Shown here in pieces: positions 14,501 to 23,430 of a DNA stretch of 32,582 nucleotides (position 1 is its first letter; each line of letters begins with the position of its first letter). The translations under genes were made by a program, and so were the position numbers. The notes beneath the pieces are model-generated. The model saw nothing but the letters and a program-made list of their open reading frames with translations. It did no database searches and was not told the DNA's origin. This stretch comes from Betaproteobacteria bacterium (lineage in GTDB: Bacteria; Pseudomonadota; Gammaproteobacteria; Burkholderiales; Eutrophovitaceae): the NCBI GenBank assembly GCA_020346185.1, contig CP070775.1, positions 2,255,707-2,288,288 on the forward strand. Reading direction: 5' to 3'.

Positions 14501-16417
14501 TCAGGCTTTATCCGTACGCGTATGCTGCAAAGCGATGACCGCGTCGCGCAACCCAGCCGCCGTGACTTCGTTCGGCGCGATCGGCTTGCCGATATTGAGA
14601 TACACCGGCGCCAGCAGCCGGCCGAACCACTTGCGCCTCGGGTTATAGGAAAAAAGGCCCCGCAAACCGGACAACGCCATCGGGATCACCGGCACCGGTG
14701 TGCGTTCGAGGATGCGGCCGACACCGGCACGGAACTCGCCGATTGTTCCATCAATGGTAATGCCGCCCTCCGGAAAAATACCGACAAACTGGCCTTCGGA
14801 AAGCGCTTTCGCCGTTTCATCGTATGCCTTCTGCAGCACGTCGGGCGCCAGTTTGTGTGGCGCTACCGGAATTGCCTTCATCGAGCGAAAGATGAAGTTG
14901 AGTACCGGGATATTGAATATCGTGTAATACATCAGGAACCGGATCGGCCGGCGGCATGCAGCCGATATCACCAGTGCGTCGGCAAGGCTTTGGTGGTTAC
15001 AGACCAACAAGGCAGGCCCTTTCTCGGGAAAGTTTTCGATGCCTGTGATCCGTAGCCGGTATACCGTGCGCACCAGCAGCCAATCGACAAATCGCAGCAA
15101 GAACTCCGGAACCAGTGAGTAGATGTAGGCCGCCACTGCGATGTTAAGGATGCCGGTAAACAGCAGCAACTGCGGTACGCTCGCCCCACACCATAGCAGC
15201 AACACCGCTACCGCCGCCGCCACCACCATGAACATGGCATTGAAGATATTGTTGGCGGCAATAATGCGCGAGCGATGCGACGGCTCACTGCGCGTCTGTA
15301 TCTGCGCATACAAGGGCACGATATAGAAACCGCCAAACATGCCGATCAGGAAAAGATCGAGGACAACGCGCCAACTGCCTGCGCGCGTCACAAACTCCCA
15401 CGCGCCAACTCCGCCGAGTTTCATGGTAGTGGGTGTGGCAAAAAACAAATCGATCGCGAACACGCTCAGGCCGATCGACCCGAAGGGCACCAGGCCGATT
15501 TCCACCTTGTGCCCGGAAAGGCGTTCACATAATAATGATCCTGCAGCCACGCCAACGGAAAACAGTGCCAACAACAGTGTCACCACCTGTTCGCTGCCAC
15601 CGAGGAAATCGCGGCTGTACGCGGGCAATTGCGACAGGAACAGCGCACCGTAAAACCAGAACCATGACACACCGAGAACGCAGTGAAAGACGGTGCGGTC
15701 CCGGGTTGCGACCCGCAGATTGGCGCAGGTCTCGGTAAACATGTTCCAGTTGAAACGTAGATCAGGGCTGACCGCCGGCAAGCGCGGAATCAACAGGCTC
15801 GCACCAAAGCCAATGACAGCGACGGCAAGTATCACCGCTGTCACCCATATGGTGCCATTGGATGTCGACACCATCACGCCCGCCAGCAGTGTCCCAATGA
15901 GTATGGCGGCGAACGTGCCGGTCTCGACCAAACCGTTGCCACCGACAAGCTCATGGGGTCCAAGCGCTTGCGGTAGCAAGGCGTATTTGACCGGCCCGAA
16001 AAATGCGGACTGCGTGCCAAGCAAAAATAGCGCGACCAGCAGCAGCGCAAGGTTCTGCGAAATCAACCCGGCAGCCGCGATGAGCATGATGAGAATTTCC
16101 GCAGCCTTGATTAAACGAATGAGCTGCGATTTTTCGAGCTTGTCGGCAAGCTGACCCGCGCTGGCCGAAAAGAGCAGGAATGGCAGGATGAACAGACCTG
16201 CCGCAACGTTCGCGAGTAGCGCCGCTTCAAGCGCCGGGTAGGTCGCCGTGTTGTAGGCGACCAGCATTACCAACGCGTTCTTGTAGACATTGTCGTTGAA
16301 CGCGCCGCCCAATTGCGCAAGAAAGAACGGTCCAAAACGGCGCTCGAACAACAGGAGAAACTGATTTTCCCGTCTCCGTTCGCCGTCGGCGGGTGAGTGT
16401 TGTCCTGCCATCGTCAT
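14501..16417 (-). CDS. MFS lysophospholipid transporter fused to PlsC-type acyltransferase
   Basis: The 638-residue protein has an LplT-like major facilitator part (residues about 25-440; ~12 hydrophobic segments, beginning FGPFFLAQLGGAFNDNVYKN) and a C-terminal 1-acylglycerol-phosphate acyltransferase domain. The acyltransferase motifs are NHQSLAD (474-480, the HX4D catalytic pair His475/Asp480), FPEGGITIDG (548-557) and PVIPMAL (575-581). The likely role is to flip lysophospholipids inward and re-acylate them. Many proteobacterial relatives add a third acyl-ACP synthetase domain (Aas-type); here the protein stops after PlsC. The start is uncertain: M at 16417 or 16411. The upstream in-frame extension to 16591 is Cys/Arg-rich and overlaps the next gene, so it was rejected. 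Confidence 0.9.
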   Translation of the reverse strand: MTMAGQHSPADGERRRENQFLLLFERRFGPFFLAQLGGAFNDNVYKNALVMLVAYNTATYPALEAALLANVAAGLFILPFLLFSASAGQLADKLEKSQLIRLIKAAEILIMLIAAAGLISQNLALLLVALFLLGTQSAFFGPVKYALLPQALGPHELVGGNGLVETGTFAAILIGTLLAGVMVSTSNGTIWVTAVILAVAVIGFGASLLIPRLPAVSPDLRFNWNMFTETCANLRVATRDRTVFHCVLGVSWFWFYGALFLSQLPAYSRDFLGGSEQVVTLLLALFSVGVAAGSLLCERLSGHKVEIGLVPFGSIGLSVFAIDLFFATPTTMKLGGVGAWEFVTRAGSWRVVLDLFLIGMFGGFYIVPLYAQIQTRSEPSHRSRIIAANNIFNAMFMVVAAAVAVLLLWCGASVPQLLLFTGILNIAVAAYIYSLVPEFLLRFVDWLLVRTVYRLRITGIENFPEKGPALLVCNHQSLADALVISAACRRPIRFLMYYTIFNIPVLNFIFRSMKAIPVAPHKLAPDVLQKAYDETAKALSEGQFVGIFPEGGITIDGTIGEFRAGVGRILERTPVPVIPMALSGLRGLFSYNPRRKWFGRLLAPVYLNIGKPIAPNEVTAAGLRDAVIALQHTRTDKA

Positions 16418-16566
16418 CTCAGCGGTCTGATGCAAGCTTTCTACCCGATACCGACGAGTGCGGCAACAACAGAGAACACAGGCTATGAAATTTCGCTGCA
16501 CCAAGCCAAAACAACAAACAGCCGGCGGCTCGCAGTGCCGCGGACTGTTTATAAAGCAACGCTGAA

Positions 16567-17244
16567 TCAGTAGCGGTACTTGACCGAACAACCGTAGGGG
16601 CGCGTGTCGTTGTCGCTGAAGTGCTGGCCACTGAGCAACTCATCGAATGCGGCGGCGACATAGGTCTTCGCACTCGGGATATCGCTGGGGCTGAACGAGG
16701 GTTTGTCATCAATTCCGCCCCGGTAAACCAGCGTACCCTGGGGATCAATGATGTACATATGCGGTGTCGTTCGCGCCGCATATGCCTTGCCGACCTTGCC
16801 GTCGGGGTCGAGCAGTAGCGCCGTCAGCTTCGCTCTGCATTGTGAAATGATTTCACGCGAGCGCTGCGGATCGCGGTAGTTGGAGCGCTCAGGGTTGGTG
16901 GAGTTGATCGACAGCCAGATGACATTGTGCCGCTTATATCTTGACTGCAAATTCTGCATGTTGCCGCTCTTGTAATGCTTCTGGACAAATGGACACTCGG
17001 AATTGAACCATTCCAGGATCACATACTTGCCGCGAAACTGCGAGAGACTGACCGCTTCTCCGTCAACTGCGGTCAGAGTAAAGTCAGGTGCGGCCGTCCC
17101 AGGCAGCACGGCAGCATATGAGGCAGTCAAGAGCAGCCACGATGCTGCAAAACAGGTCGGCCATTGCAGTGCCCTGTTTACAGGAACGGTCCCGGCCCGC
17201 CTGTTACCACTAATCCTCTTTTGCCGCCACCCGTGTCGAAACAT
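16567..17244 (-). CDS. Exported thioredoxin-fold (redoxin/AhpC-TSA type) protein
   Basis: From the ATG at 17244 the product is 225 residues, with an Arg/Lys-rich head, a hydrophobic stretch (about 27-46, CFAASWLLLTASYAA) that should act as a signal or anchor, then a redoxin domain. Key elements are APDFTLTAVDG (52-62), FNSECPFVQKHYKSGNMQ (80-97) with a single active-site cysteine Cys84, cis-Pro161 in RTTPHMYIIDPQG, and a conserved-looking C-terminal PYGCSVKYRY. It is peroxiredoxin- or ResA-like, but lacks the CxxC of reductive thioredoxins. Its start lies inside the end of dsbD (about 35 bases overlap), so it is translated from the same transcript and may be reduced by DsbD. The exact start is unsure; no strong ribosome binding site is visible. 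Confidence 0.8.
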   Translation of the reverse strand: MFRHGWRQKRISGNRRAGTVPVNRALQWPTCFAASWLLLTASYAAVLPGTAAPDFTLTAVDGEAVSLSQFRGKYVILEWFNSECPFVQKHYKSGNMQNLQSRYKRHNVIWLSINSTNPERSNYRDPQRSREIISQCRAKLTALLLDPDGKVGKAYAARTTPHMYIIDPQGTLVYRGGIDDKPSFSPSDIPSAKTYVAAAFDELLSGQHFSDNDTRPYGCSVKYRY

Positions 17245-19333
17245 CAACTTTGTCGATCGCCTCGAGAACAATGGATTCGGTCAACAACTCGGGTAATAGC
17301 AAGGGTTCACCTCCATCAGCCTGGTAGAAAACGTAAACCGGGATTCCACTGCGGCCGAGACCATCAATTTCCGCACTGATCTCCGGGTCATGATTTGTCC
17401 AGTCGGCAATCAACGTCGTCACGTTGGCGGATTCGAAACGCTCCCGCACCGAATCCTTTTCCAGAACCATTTGTTTATTGAACTGACAAGTGACGCACCA
17501 GGCGGCAGTGAAGTCGACAAAGACGGGGTGCCCGGCGTCAAGCGCGCTGCTTACCGCCTGCTTCGACCATGGCATCCACTCTCCCGAGGCGGTGTCTGAA
17601 CTCGATGCCGGCAACGCCTGCGGCGATCCTTGCGGCCACGCAATAACGCCACCAACAGCCACGAACGACACGGCCAGTACACGAACCGCCACACGCAAAC
17701 GGGGCGACGGCGACATATTCCAGCGACCGTAAACCCAGACGCCTGCGCCAAAAAAAATCATGCCGACCATCAGCATTGCGACTGCGTCTATACCAAGTTG
17801 CTTACCCAGGACCCACGCAAGCCAAACCGTGGTGAAATAGAGGGGAAAAGCCAGTATCTCTCTCAGCGTAACCATCCACGTCCCCGGTTTCGGGAGACGC
17901 GCGACAAGCTTCGGCATAAAGGAGAGCAACACGTAAGGCGCAGCCATACCAACTGCGAGGGCAGTGAACACGCTCATCGCCACCACCGCCGATTGCGTGA
18001 CGGCAAAGCCTAGCGCCGCGCCCATGAAAGGTGCTGTGCACGGAGTCGCTACGATTGTCGCGATCACGCCCGACAAGAACGCATCGAGGTAGCTGGAATT
18101 CGCCCGCAGGCTACCAGCCAGTTGCTGGGCTCGCGTGCCCAGTTCAAACACACCCGACATGTTGAGCGCGAGCAAGAAAAACAATAAAGCGAGTCCCGAT
18201 ACAACGATGGGTGACTGCAATTGGAAACCCCAGCCCAGTGACGCGCCGCCGGCGCGCAGCGCGAGCAATACTCCTGCGATCAGCCAGAAACACGCCACCA
18301 CTCCGAAACCGAACAGCAAACCATGACCACGCAGGCTGGCAGGACTCGATCGCGAATTTTCCATGAAAGTAAGCACCTTGATACCCACCACAGGGAAGAC
18401 GCACGGCATCAGATTCAGAATCAGACCGCCGACGCAAGCGAAGGCCAATGCGATCAGCAGGCTCAGACCATTGCCCGCCGGCGTAAGCGGTGGCACCGGC
18501 ATGCCCTCTACAGCGGTCACACCCGGGCTGATCAGCGCGGCGTTCCGACCGACGGCGAAAGCCGTATCGGCCACCAGCAAGCCGGTTAAGGGGCCGTCTC
18601 TGTTACCGGCATCGGGTGCAGCGGCGAAGCGAAGATGCACTTTGCCATCGTCTTCATAAGTTTGTTGCGGCGCGGCATACTCGATCCAGCCCTCTTCATC
18701 AGGGAAGAACGCCAACTTGCCAGTGTTCAGCATCGCCGAGCGTGGCAGGCTCAGAATCCAGTCCTTACCACCGACAAGCTGTGCCGTTACTTGCAATCCC
18801 TCGACTGCGGTCGGTAACGAGGCCCTGGCCTGTTCGATACGGTCCGACCAGAGTGGATGCGGCTTTGCCGGGCCGGCCGGTAATGTCAGCGCGAAATCAG
18901 CGTCACCGGGAATACAGATTTCCTCGCACACCAACCAGGATGCGCTTGCGCGGATTGGTACGCTGGCGGGAAGGCTGCTCGGAACCCGAATATCGGTGAG
19001 CAACAGCACCTCACCGTCATAGCCATAATTTGCGAGCGGTCCGACGTCGATTCTGGTCGGAGTCGGCCACTGGATGGCACCGGCCTCAAAGCCATCGGGC
19101 AGTTCCCATGCGATATGCGTCGCCAGACCCGAATCACCCGGATTCTTCCAGTACGTGTGCCAGTGCTCATCCGGCTTCAGGCGTAGAGCAACAGTGAGGA
19201 CACTCGCGGGCTCAATTCCGGTAGATGCGGGAATCAGCTCCGCCTCGATATGATCGCGCTGTACCGGATTAGCAGCCGCCGGAAGGGACACCAGCCCCCC
19301 AATAACAAGGGCAATCAGAAAGTTTTTAGCCAT
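17210..19333 (-). CDS. dsbD: Protein-disulfide reductase DsbD (thiol:disulfide interchange protein)
   Basis: DsbD moves electrons from cytoplasmic thioredoxin across the inner membrane to periplasmic substrates. The 707-residue product begins with a signal peptide (MAKNFLIALVIGGLVSLPAA), then a periplasmic N-terminal domain with the redox pair in LVCEEICIPGDA (Cys136, Cys140), a membrane core with paired cysteines in NLMPCVFPVVG (Cys311) and VATPCTAPFMG (Cys432), and a C-terminal thioredoxin-like domain with AAWCVTCQFNK (Cys613, Cys616). The order and all six redox cysteines are intact. It is longer than E. coli DsbD because of a larger N-terminal domain. An alternative ATG at 19378 would place 15 residues before the signal peptide. 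Confidence 0.93.
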   Translation of the reverse strand: MAKNFLIALVIGGLVSLPAAANPVQRDHIEAELIPASTGIEPASVLTVALRLKPDEHWHTYWKNPGDSGLATHIAWELPDGFEAGAIQWPTPTRIDVGPLANYGYDGEVLLLTDIRVPSSLPASVPIRASASWLVCEEICIPGDADFALTLPAGPAKPHPLWSDRIEQARASLPTAVEGLQVTAQLVGGKDWILSLPRSAMLNTGKLAFFPDEEGWIEYAAPQQTYEDDGKVHLRFAAAPDAGNRDGPLTGLLVADTAFAVGRNAALISPGVTAVEGMPVPPLTPAGNGLSLLIALAFACVGGLILNLMPCVFPVVGIKVLTFMENSRSSPASLRGHGLLFGFGVVACFWLIAGVLLALRAGGASLGWGFQLQSPIVVSGLALLFFLLALNMSGVFELGTRAQQLAGSLRANSSYLDAFLSGVIATIVATPCTAPFMGAALGFAVTQSAVVAMSVFTALAVGMAAPYVLLSFMPKLVARLPKPGTWMVTLREILAFPLYFTTVWLAWVLGKQLGIDAVAMLMVGMIFFGAGVWVYGRWNMSPSPRLRVAVRVLAVSFVAVGGVIAWPQGSPQALPASSSDTASGEWMPWSKQAVSSALDAGHPVFVDFTAAWCVTCQFNKQMVLEKDSVRERFESANVTTLIADWTNHDPEISAEIDGLGRSGIPVYVFYQADGGEPLLLPELLTESIVLEAIDKVDVSTRVAAKED

Positions 19334-19621
19334 AAGTAGTGAAAATGGAAACGCCAACTGCTTCCCGCCGGACTGCATTCACAAAACCCTTGCCAGCACT
19401 ATGCCATGTTGATTGCTGGAATGCCGGCTGCAAAGTATGAACGCCGCTTGAGTCATAAGTTCGAAACACGAAACCGTTTCCCGAGTGCGCGATCCGACAG
19501 ATGGTATCCGTTGATTGCCTGTGGCAAAGCCAACCGGCTCGAGCGGGCCCCGAACCATGTACGAAGCCAACGGCGATGTGGATTTAAGCCAACAGCGCGG
19601 AGCCAATGGCACACTATTGTT

Positions 19622-20638
19622 ATGTTTCATCTTATCGTCACCATCCTCTGTCTGGTTACGACACTATATGCGTCGCCTGTCTCGGTTCTGGCAACGGTGG
19701 CTGTCGGCACCGATTCAGTCTTCGTCTTCGCGTCGCACCAGACGGCAAGCGACATCATGACCGCCGCCGATGAATACACCTCGCGGATGAGCCAGTTCGA
19801 CCGTATGTTGCGGCTAAAAACAGGCTCGACAGTAAGTCAATCGCAATATCTTGCGCACATGGCTCGCAATACACTGGACTGGACCAAGGCCGATCAAAAC
19901 CGGCTGAGACCCTTGTTGCTGCGACTTGCAAACGCACTCAACGGGTACGACCTGCCGCTACCGCCAACCGTTTTGTTGATCAAGACAACCGGCCAGGAGG
20001 AGCTCGGAGAAGGTCACACCCGCGGCAACGCCATCGTACTGCCTTCGCACAGTCTCGCAAAGGATGACAACACCCTGTTGTTCCTGCTGGCGCACGAACT
20101 GTTTCACGTTATGTCCCGTTACGACGCACGCTTCCGGAGGCAGGCATATGCGCTGGTCGGGTATCGCATCGGGCCCGAATTGCGGCTGCCAGCCGCAATC
20201 GCGCCGCTGCAGATTACCAACCCCGATGCGCCGCGTCATGACAGTTTCATAGATGTCTTCGTTGACGGGCAGCCAGTCGCGGTGGTTCCAGTCCTGCTGT
20301 CGCGCTCGGCAGTGTTCGACCCGGAAATCGGCGAACGCCTGGATGACTACTGGATGCTGCGGTTTTTGGCAGTTGAGGAAGCGCCGGCGGGCGGGGCACC
20401 GACGCCGCAATTGCGAAACGGCGCCCCGCTGCTGCTAGGGCTGAGGCAGATCAGGGGGCTTACAGAGCAGATCGGCCGCAACACGCGCTACGTCATCCAC
20501 GCTGAGGAAGTTCTCGCCGAAAACTTCGCATTTCTGGTGACAGGTGAAACTGTCGCTGAGCCGCAGCGCGTTGAGGCACTGCGCCGTTTGCTCGCTGATC
20601 CTGATGGATCGGCTAACATCCAAACCCTCGTCAATTAA
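19622..20638 (+). CDS. Secreted putative zinc metallopeptidase (HExxH)
   Basis: The chosen ATG at 19622 starts a signal peptide (MFHLIVTILCLVTTLYASPV); the longer frame from 19406 adds 72 Arg-rich residues without family character. The 338-residue protein has a zinc-binding helix LLFLLAHELFHVMSRYD with HELFH at 158-162. A later HAEEVLAENFAFLV (293-306) offers a glutamate third ligand in the position expected for gluzincins (Glu296 or Glu300). The region before the motif (TRGNAIVLPSHSL) resembles the edge strand of such peptidases. I cannot name the MEROPS family or a substrate. It diverges from dsbD and converges on the PLP-enzyme gene, so it is likely monocistronic. The ribosome binding site is weak. 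Confidence 0.75.
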   Translation: MFHLIVTILCLVTTLYASPVSVLATVAVGTDSVFVFASHQTASDIMTAADEYTSRMSQFDRMLRLKTGSTVSQSQYLAHMARNTLDWTKADQNRLRPLLLRLANALNGYDLPLPPTVLLIKTTGQEELGEGHTRGNAIVLPSHSLAKDDNTLLFLLAHELFHVMSRYDARFRRQAYALVGYRIGPELRLPAAIAPLQITNPDAPRHDSFIDVFVDGQPVAVVPVLLSRSAVFDPEIGERLDDYWMLRFLAVEEAPAGGAPTPQLRNGAPLLLGLRQIRGLTEQIGRNTRYVIHAEEVLAENFAFLVTGETVAEPQRVEALRRLLADPDGSANIQTLVN

Positions 20639-20689
20639 AGACGCCTTCGGAAGCGCCCCAGCGTGCTTAGGGCAATACTGACAGGCGGG

Positions 20690-21658
20690 TCAGAGCAGCA
20701 AGTCGCCGTACTGCTCTGCGAACAGCGCCGGCTGACCACCGGTGTGCCAAAACAGCACGGAGTCATCCTCGCCGAAGTAGTCCTTGCGCAGCAGGTCGAT
20801 CAGTCCGGCGGCGGCTCTAGCGGTGTAGACCGGGTCGAGCAACAAGCCTTCAGTGCGCGCAAACAGGCCGATCGCTTCACGCTCGGCCTCGGTCACGATG
20901 CCGTAACCCGCCTGGCAGTAGGCATCGTTCGCCAACACTTCGTCTCGGGCGATTTCAATGCGACTGCCGAATCGCTCCGAAGCCTGCGTTGCCAGCGAAG
21001 ACACGTGCGACTTGAGCCAATGCTCAGGCTCATCGATGCTAATGCCAAGAATCTTGCCGGGATACGCGTGCAGGCGCTGGCCAAGCACGAGCCCGGCATG
21101 GGTCCCGCCTGAAGATGTGCCAAACACGATCCAGTCAGGAATAACACCTTGCTGCATGAGCTCCTGCATGGCAAAGACGTAGCCCAAAGCACCGGTTGGG
21201 CTAGATCCACCGTACGGCATAAGATAGGGGCGCCTTCCGGACTGTGCTGCATTGTCGAACGTTTGCTGCAGGATACGATCGCGCTCACTGCGTTGCCCGA
21301 CAAACACAACCTCGGCGCCAAAGAACCAGTCGAGCAGCAGGTTGCCGTTGGCTCGTTGCGGCCGCTCCCCGGCCAACACCAGAATGCAGTCCATGCCGAA
21401 ACGAGCCGCAGCTGCCGCTGTTTGCCGGCAGTGATTTGACTGTACAGCGCCGCCAGTGACCAGCGTAACGGCGCCCTGCTCACGCGCCTCGGCCACCAGA
21501 AACTCGAGCTTGCGCGTCTTGTTGCCGCCGAAGGCGAGACCCGTCTGATCATCGCGCTTGACCAGTATTCTCGGACCGCCAAGTTCGCGGCTCAGGCGCG
21601 GCAACTCCTCGACTGCCGTGGGCAGGTGCGCGAAGGTTTCTCGGGCAACGTTGTTCAT
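20690..21658 (-). CDS. PLP enzyme of the D-cysteine desulfhydrase / ACC deaminase family
   Basis: The 322-residue enzyme is a fold-type II PLP protein. Evidence is RDDQTGLAFGGNKTRKLEFL (35-54) with the PLP lysine Lys47, TGGAVQSNHCRQTAAAAA (68-85), the phosphate loop FGTSSGGTHAG and a C-terminal FWHTGGQPALF. These fit D-cysteine desulfhydrase (D-cysteine to pyruvate, sulfide and ammonia) better than true ACC deaminase, but related members act on D-serine or other amino acids. The ATG at 21658 matches the family N-terminus. An in-frame GTG at 21709 overlaps the stop of the SnoaL-like gene by four bases and may be the real, coupled start, adding 17 residues. Confidence 0.85.
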   Translation of the reverse strand: MNNVARETFAHLPTAVEELPRLSRELGGPRILVKRDDQTGLAFGGNKTRKLEFLVAEAREQGAVTLVTGGAVQSNHCRQTAAAAARFGMDCILVLAGERPQRANGNLLLDWFFGAEVVFVGQRSERDRILQQTFDNAAQSGRRPYLMPYGGSSPTGALGYVFAMQELMQQGVIPDWIVFGTSSGGTHAGLVLGQRLHAYPGKILGISIDEPEHWLKSHVSSLATQASERFGSRIEIARDEVLANDAYCQAGYGIVTEAEREAIGLFARTEGLLLDPVYTARAAAGLIDLLRKDYFGEDDSVLFWHTGGQPALFAEQYGDLLL

Positions 21659-21705
21659 GATGTCTGCAGCCAATGGTCTGCTATCTGCTGCGCTCCGCCG
21701 CCTTG

Positions 21706-22104
21706 TCACTCGGGCAACTGTGTCGCCTGCCAGGAAACAAATTGCGGTCCATTGTCACGTTTAACCCAAACGGAATGAAACAGCAAATTGAGCGCCTTAT
21801 CCCTGCGCTTTACAGTCACTTCGAAAACTGCTTTGCCAGTGATGATAGCGACATTGCCAAACACCCTTACCTTGGTGTTACTTCGCTCCATTTCGTTATA
21901 GACAACTTTTCCGGAGCGCAGCGACTCGATAAAACTATCCTTGGTGTCTTGCACCGTGCTCGAATGAAAGTAAACGAGATCCTTACCGAGCAACTGCTCA
22001 AGCGCCTCGAAGTCGTCACCCATCTGCGCATCGTAGCGCGCATCCTCTGCCTGCAACACCTCGGCAACAGTAATTAAACCGTTCATGGCTTGCGTTTTAG
22101 CCAT
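21706..22104 (-). CDS. SnoaL-like / DUF4440 (NTF2-fold) protein
   Basis: The 132-residue product begins MAKTQAMNGLITVAEVLQAE, with a long helix followed by ARYDAQMGDDFEALEQLLGKDLVYFHSS and curved-sheet strands (VRVFGNVAIITGKAVFEVTV, LLFHSVWVKRDNGPQFVSWQ). This is the NTF2-like pattern, in which the cone-shaped pocket binds a small molecule; some members are isomerases or hydrolases. The start follows GAGGGAGA about ten bases upstream, so the longer frame to 22266 was not used. It is immediately upstream of the D-cysteine desulfhydrase-like gene with a possible GTGA overlap, which implies co-expression. No specific reaction can be assigned. Confidence 0.75.
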   Translation of the reverse strand: MAKTQAMNGLITVAEVLQAEDARYDAQMGDDFEALEQLLGKDLVYFHSSTVQDTKDSFIESLRSGKVVYNEMERSNTKVRVFGNVAIITGKAVFEVTVKRRDKALNLLFHSVWVKRDNGPQFVSWQATQLPE

Positions 22105-22605
22105 CCCGCGATTATCTCCCTCGACAAGTTCCCGTTCCGTGCCAAACAGGAGGACCACCCCTGATGGGGCGACGCGGCGCCCGTTTGCGGGACCTTTTGA
22201 CATCCCGTGACAGGTGGACCCGTGTGAACGGATTGTAGCGCCAGGCGCATTCCGCCTGTCAATCACTTTCGACTCGCGTAAGCAACGAGCCCGGCTTAGG
22301 CAGTGCTTGTGCCATCACCAGCGTCATGCGTCCTCTCGCCAGCCGGAGTGCCAGCGTTGCGCACCCGCCGGTTGCTATGCCCAGTCTGGCAGTAAAGAAG
22401 TACAACTGCACGGGGTGCACCGATCGAAAAGCGATCCGTTACAGACGATAATTGATTCTCGTTCACGGCTTGAAGCGCAGTGCACCAATAGGGACTATGA
22501 TGGCGTCAGTCGCGCAGGATCGCGGCACGAGCGTCGTTTCTTGCCTTTGCCTTGCCGGAACCCGACCGGAACAGGCAGGCCAGAACCACACCAGGAGAAC
22601 ACGGG
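22105..22605. other. Divergent intergenic region without a convincing gene
   Basis: About 501 bases lie between the SnoaL-like gene (minus) and the CoA-transferase genes (plus), so promoters for both must lie here. The overlapping short open frames on both strands have low-complexity, Arg/Cys-rich translations and no family match that I recognise. No riboswitch or tRNA-like structure is evident by eye. Confidence 0.4.
22593..22598 (+). promoter_or_regulatory. Shine-Dalgarno of CoA-transferase-like subunit A
   Basis: AGGAGA seven bases before the ATG at 22606. It selects this start over an in-frame codon at 22552. Confidence 0.65.
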
Positions 22606-23430
22606 ATGACAAACAAAATGTTCGCAACGGTTGCCGAACTCGCCGGATGCGTCCACAACGGGTCGAAACTGGCGGTACCGAAAGATCTAAGCGGCGTAGC
22701 GATGCAGGCAACTCGAGAACTGGTACGGCGCGGCGTGCGCGATCTGCATCTGGTCTGCGTTCCAACCGGCGGCATTCAAGCCGATATCCTGATTGGTAGC
22801 GACGCGGTGCGCACTCTCGAGACCTCCGCAATCAGCTTGGGAGAATTTGGCAGCGGACCACGTTTCGCCGAAGCCATTCGCGCAGGCACATTAATGATGC
22901 GAGACGCGACATGCCCGGCAGTTTATGCCGCGCTGCAGGCAGGGGAAAAAGGCATCCCTTTCATTGCCCTGCGCGGCCTCATCGGCTCGGATGTGATGAA
23001 ACATCGCAGCGACTGGAAAGTCATTGACAACCCGTTTGCAGCAAATGATCCGATTGCGGTTGTCCCGGCGATCCAGCCCGACGTCTGTATGTTTCATGCA
23101 CCGCTGGCGGACCGGTCTGGAAATGTCTTTGTCGGGCGGCAACGCGAACTGATTACCATGGCTCATGCGTCCCGCGAAACGCTGGTTACCGTGGAAGCAA
23201 TAACCAATGCAAACCTGATCGATGACGACGCACGGGCCGGTGCCGTATTGCCGGCAATTTATGTCTCGCACATTGCCGTTGCGAAGCGTGGAGCGCAACC
23301 ACTGGCGCTGGGCAATCTCTATCCGGATGATGAGGCAACACTGGCCCGATATGCCATGCTCTCACGCACCAGCGATGGTTTCAGACAGTTCCTCGAGGAG
23401 TGGCTGAGCCAGGATCTGGTCGAGGCATGA
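22606..23430 (+). CDS. Class I CoA-transferase-like protein, subunit A
   Basis: This 274-residue protein is the alpha-type subunit of the family that includes 3-oxoacid, glutaconate and 3-oxoadipate CoA-transferases and the ring-opening hydrolase IpdAB. Recognisable parts are a Gly-rich CoA-binding segment (CVPTGGIQADILIGSDAVRT, 51-70), a central GEKGIPFIALRGLIGSDVM (113-131), then DNPFAANDPIAVVPAIQPDVCMFHAPLADRSGNV (141-174), the typical PALxPDVxIxHAxxAD-x-x-GN motif. The stop overlaps the ATG of subunit B by four bases (ATGA). The substrate is unknown; the general resemblance is closer to IpdA-like proteins than to succinyl-CoA:3-oxoacid transferases. Confidence 0.88.
   Translation: MTNKMFATVAELAGCVHNGSKLAVPKDLSGVAMQATRELVRRGVRDLHLVCVPTGGIQADILIGSDAVRTLETSAISLGEFGSGPRFAEAIRAGTLMMRDATCPAVYAALQAGEKGIPFIALRGLIGSDVMKHRSDWKVIDNPFAANDPIAVVPAIQPDVCMFHAPLADRSGNVFVGRQRELITMAHASRETLVTVEAITNANLIDDDARAGAVLPAIYVSHIAVAKRGAQPLALGNLYPDDEATLARYAMLSRTSDGFRQFLEEWLSQDLVEA

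Noticed and set aside
16418..16591. N-terminal extension of the MFS-PlsC protein
   Set aside because: The extra 58 residues are Cys/Arg-rich and overlap the redoxin gene end; family members start near the ATG at 16417.
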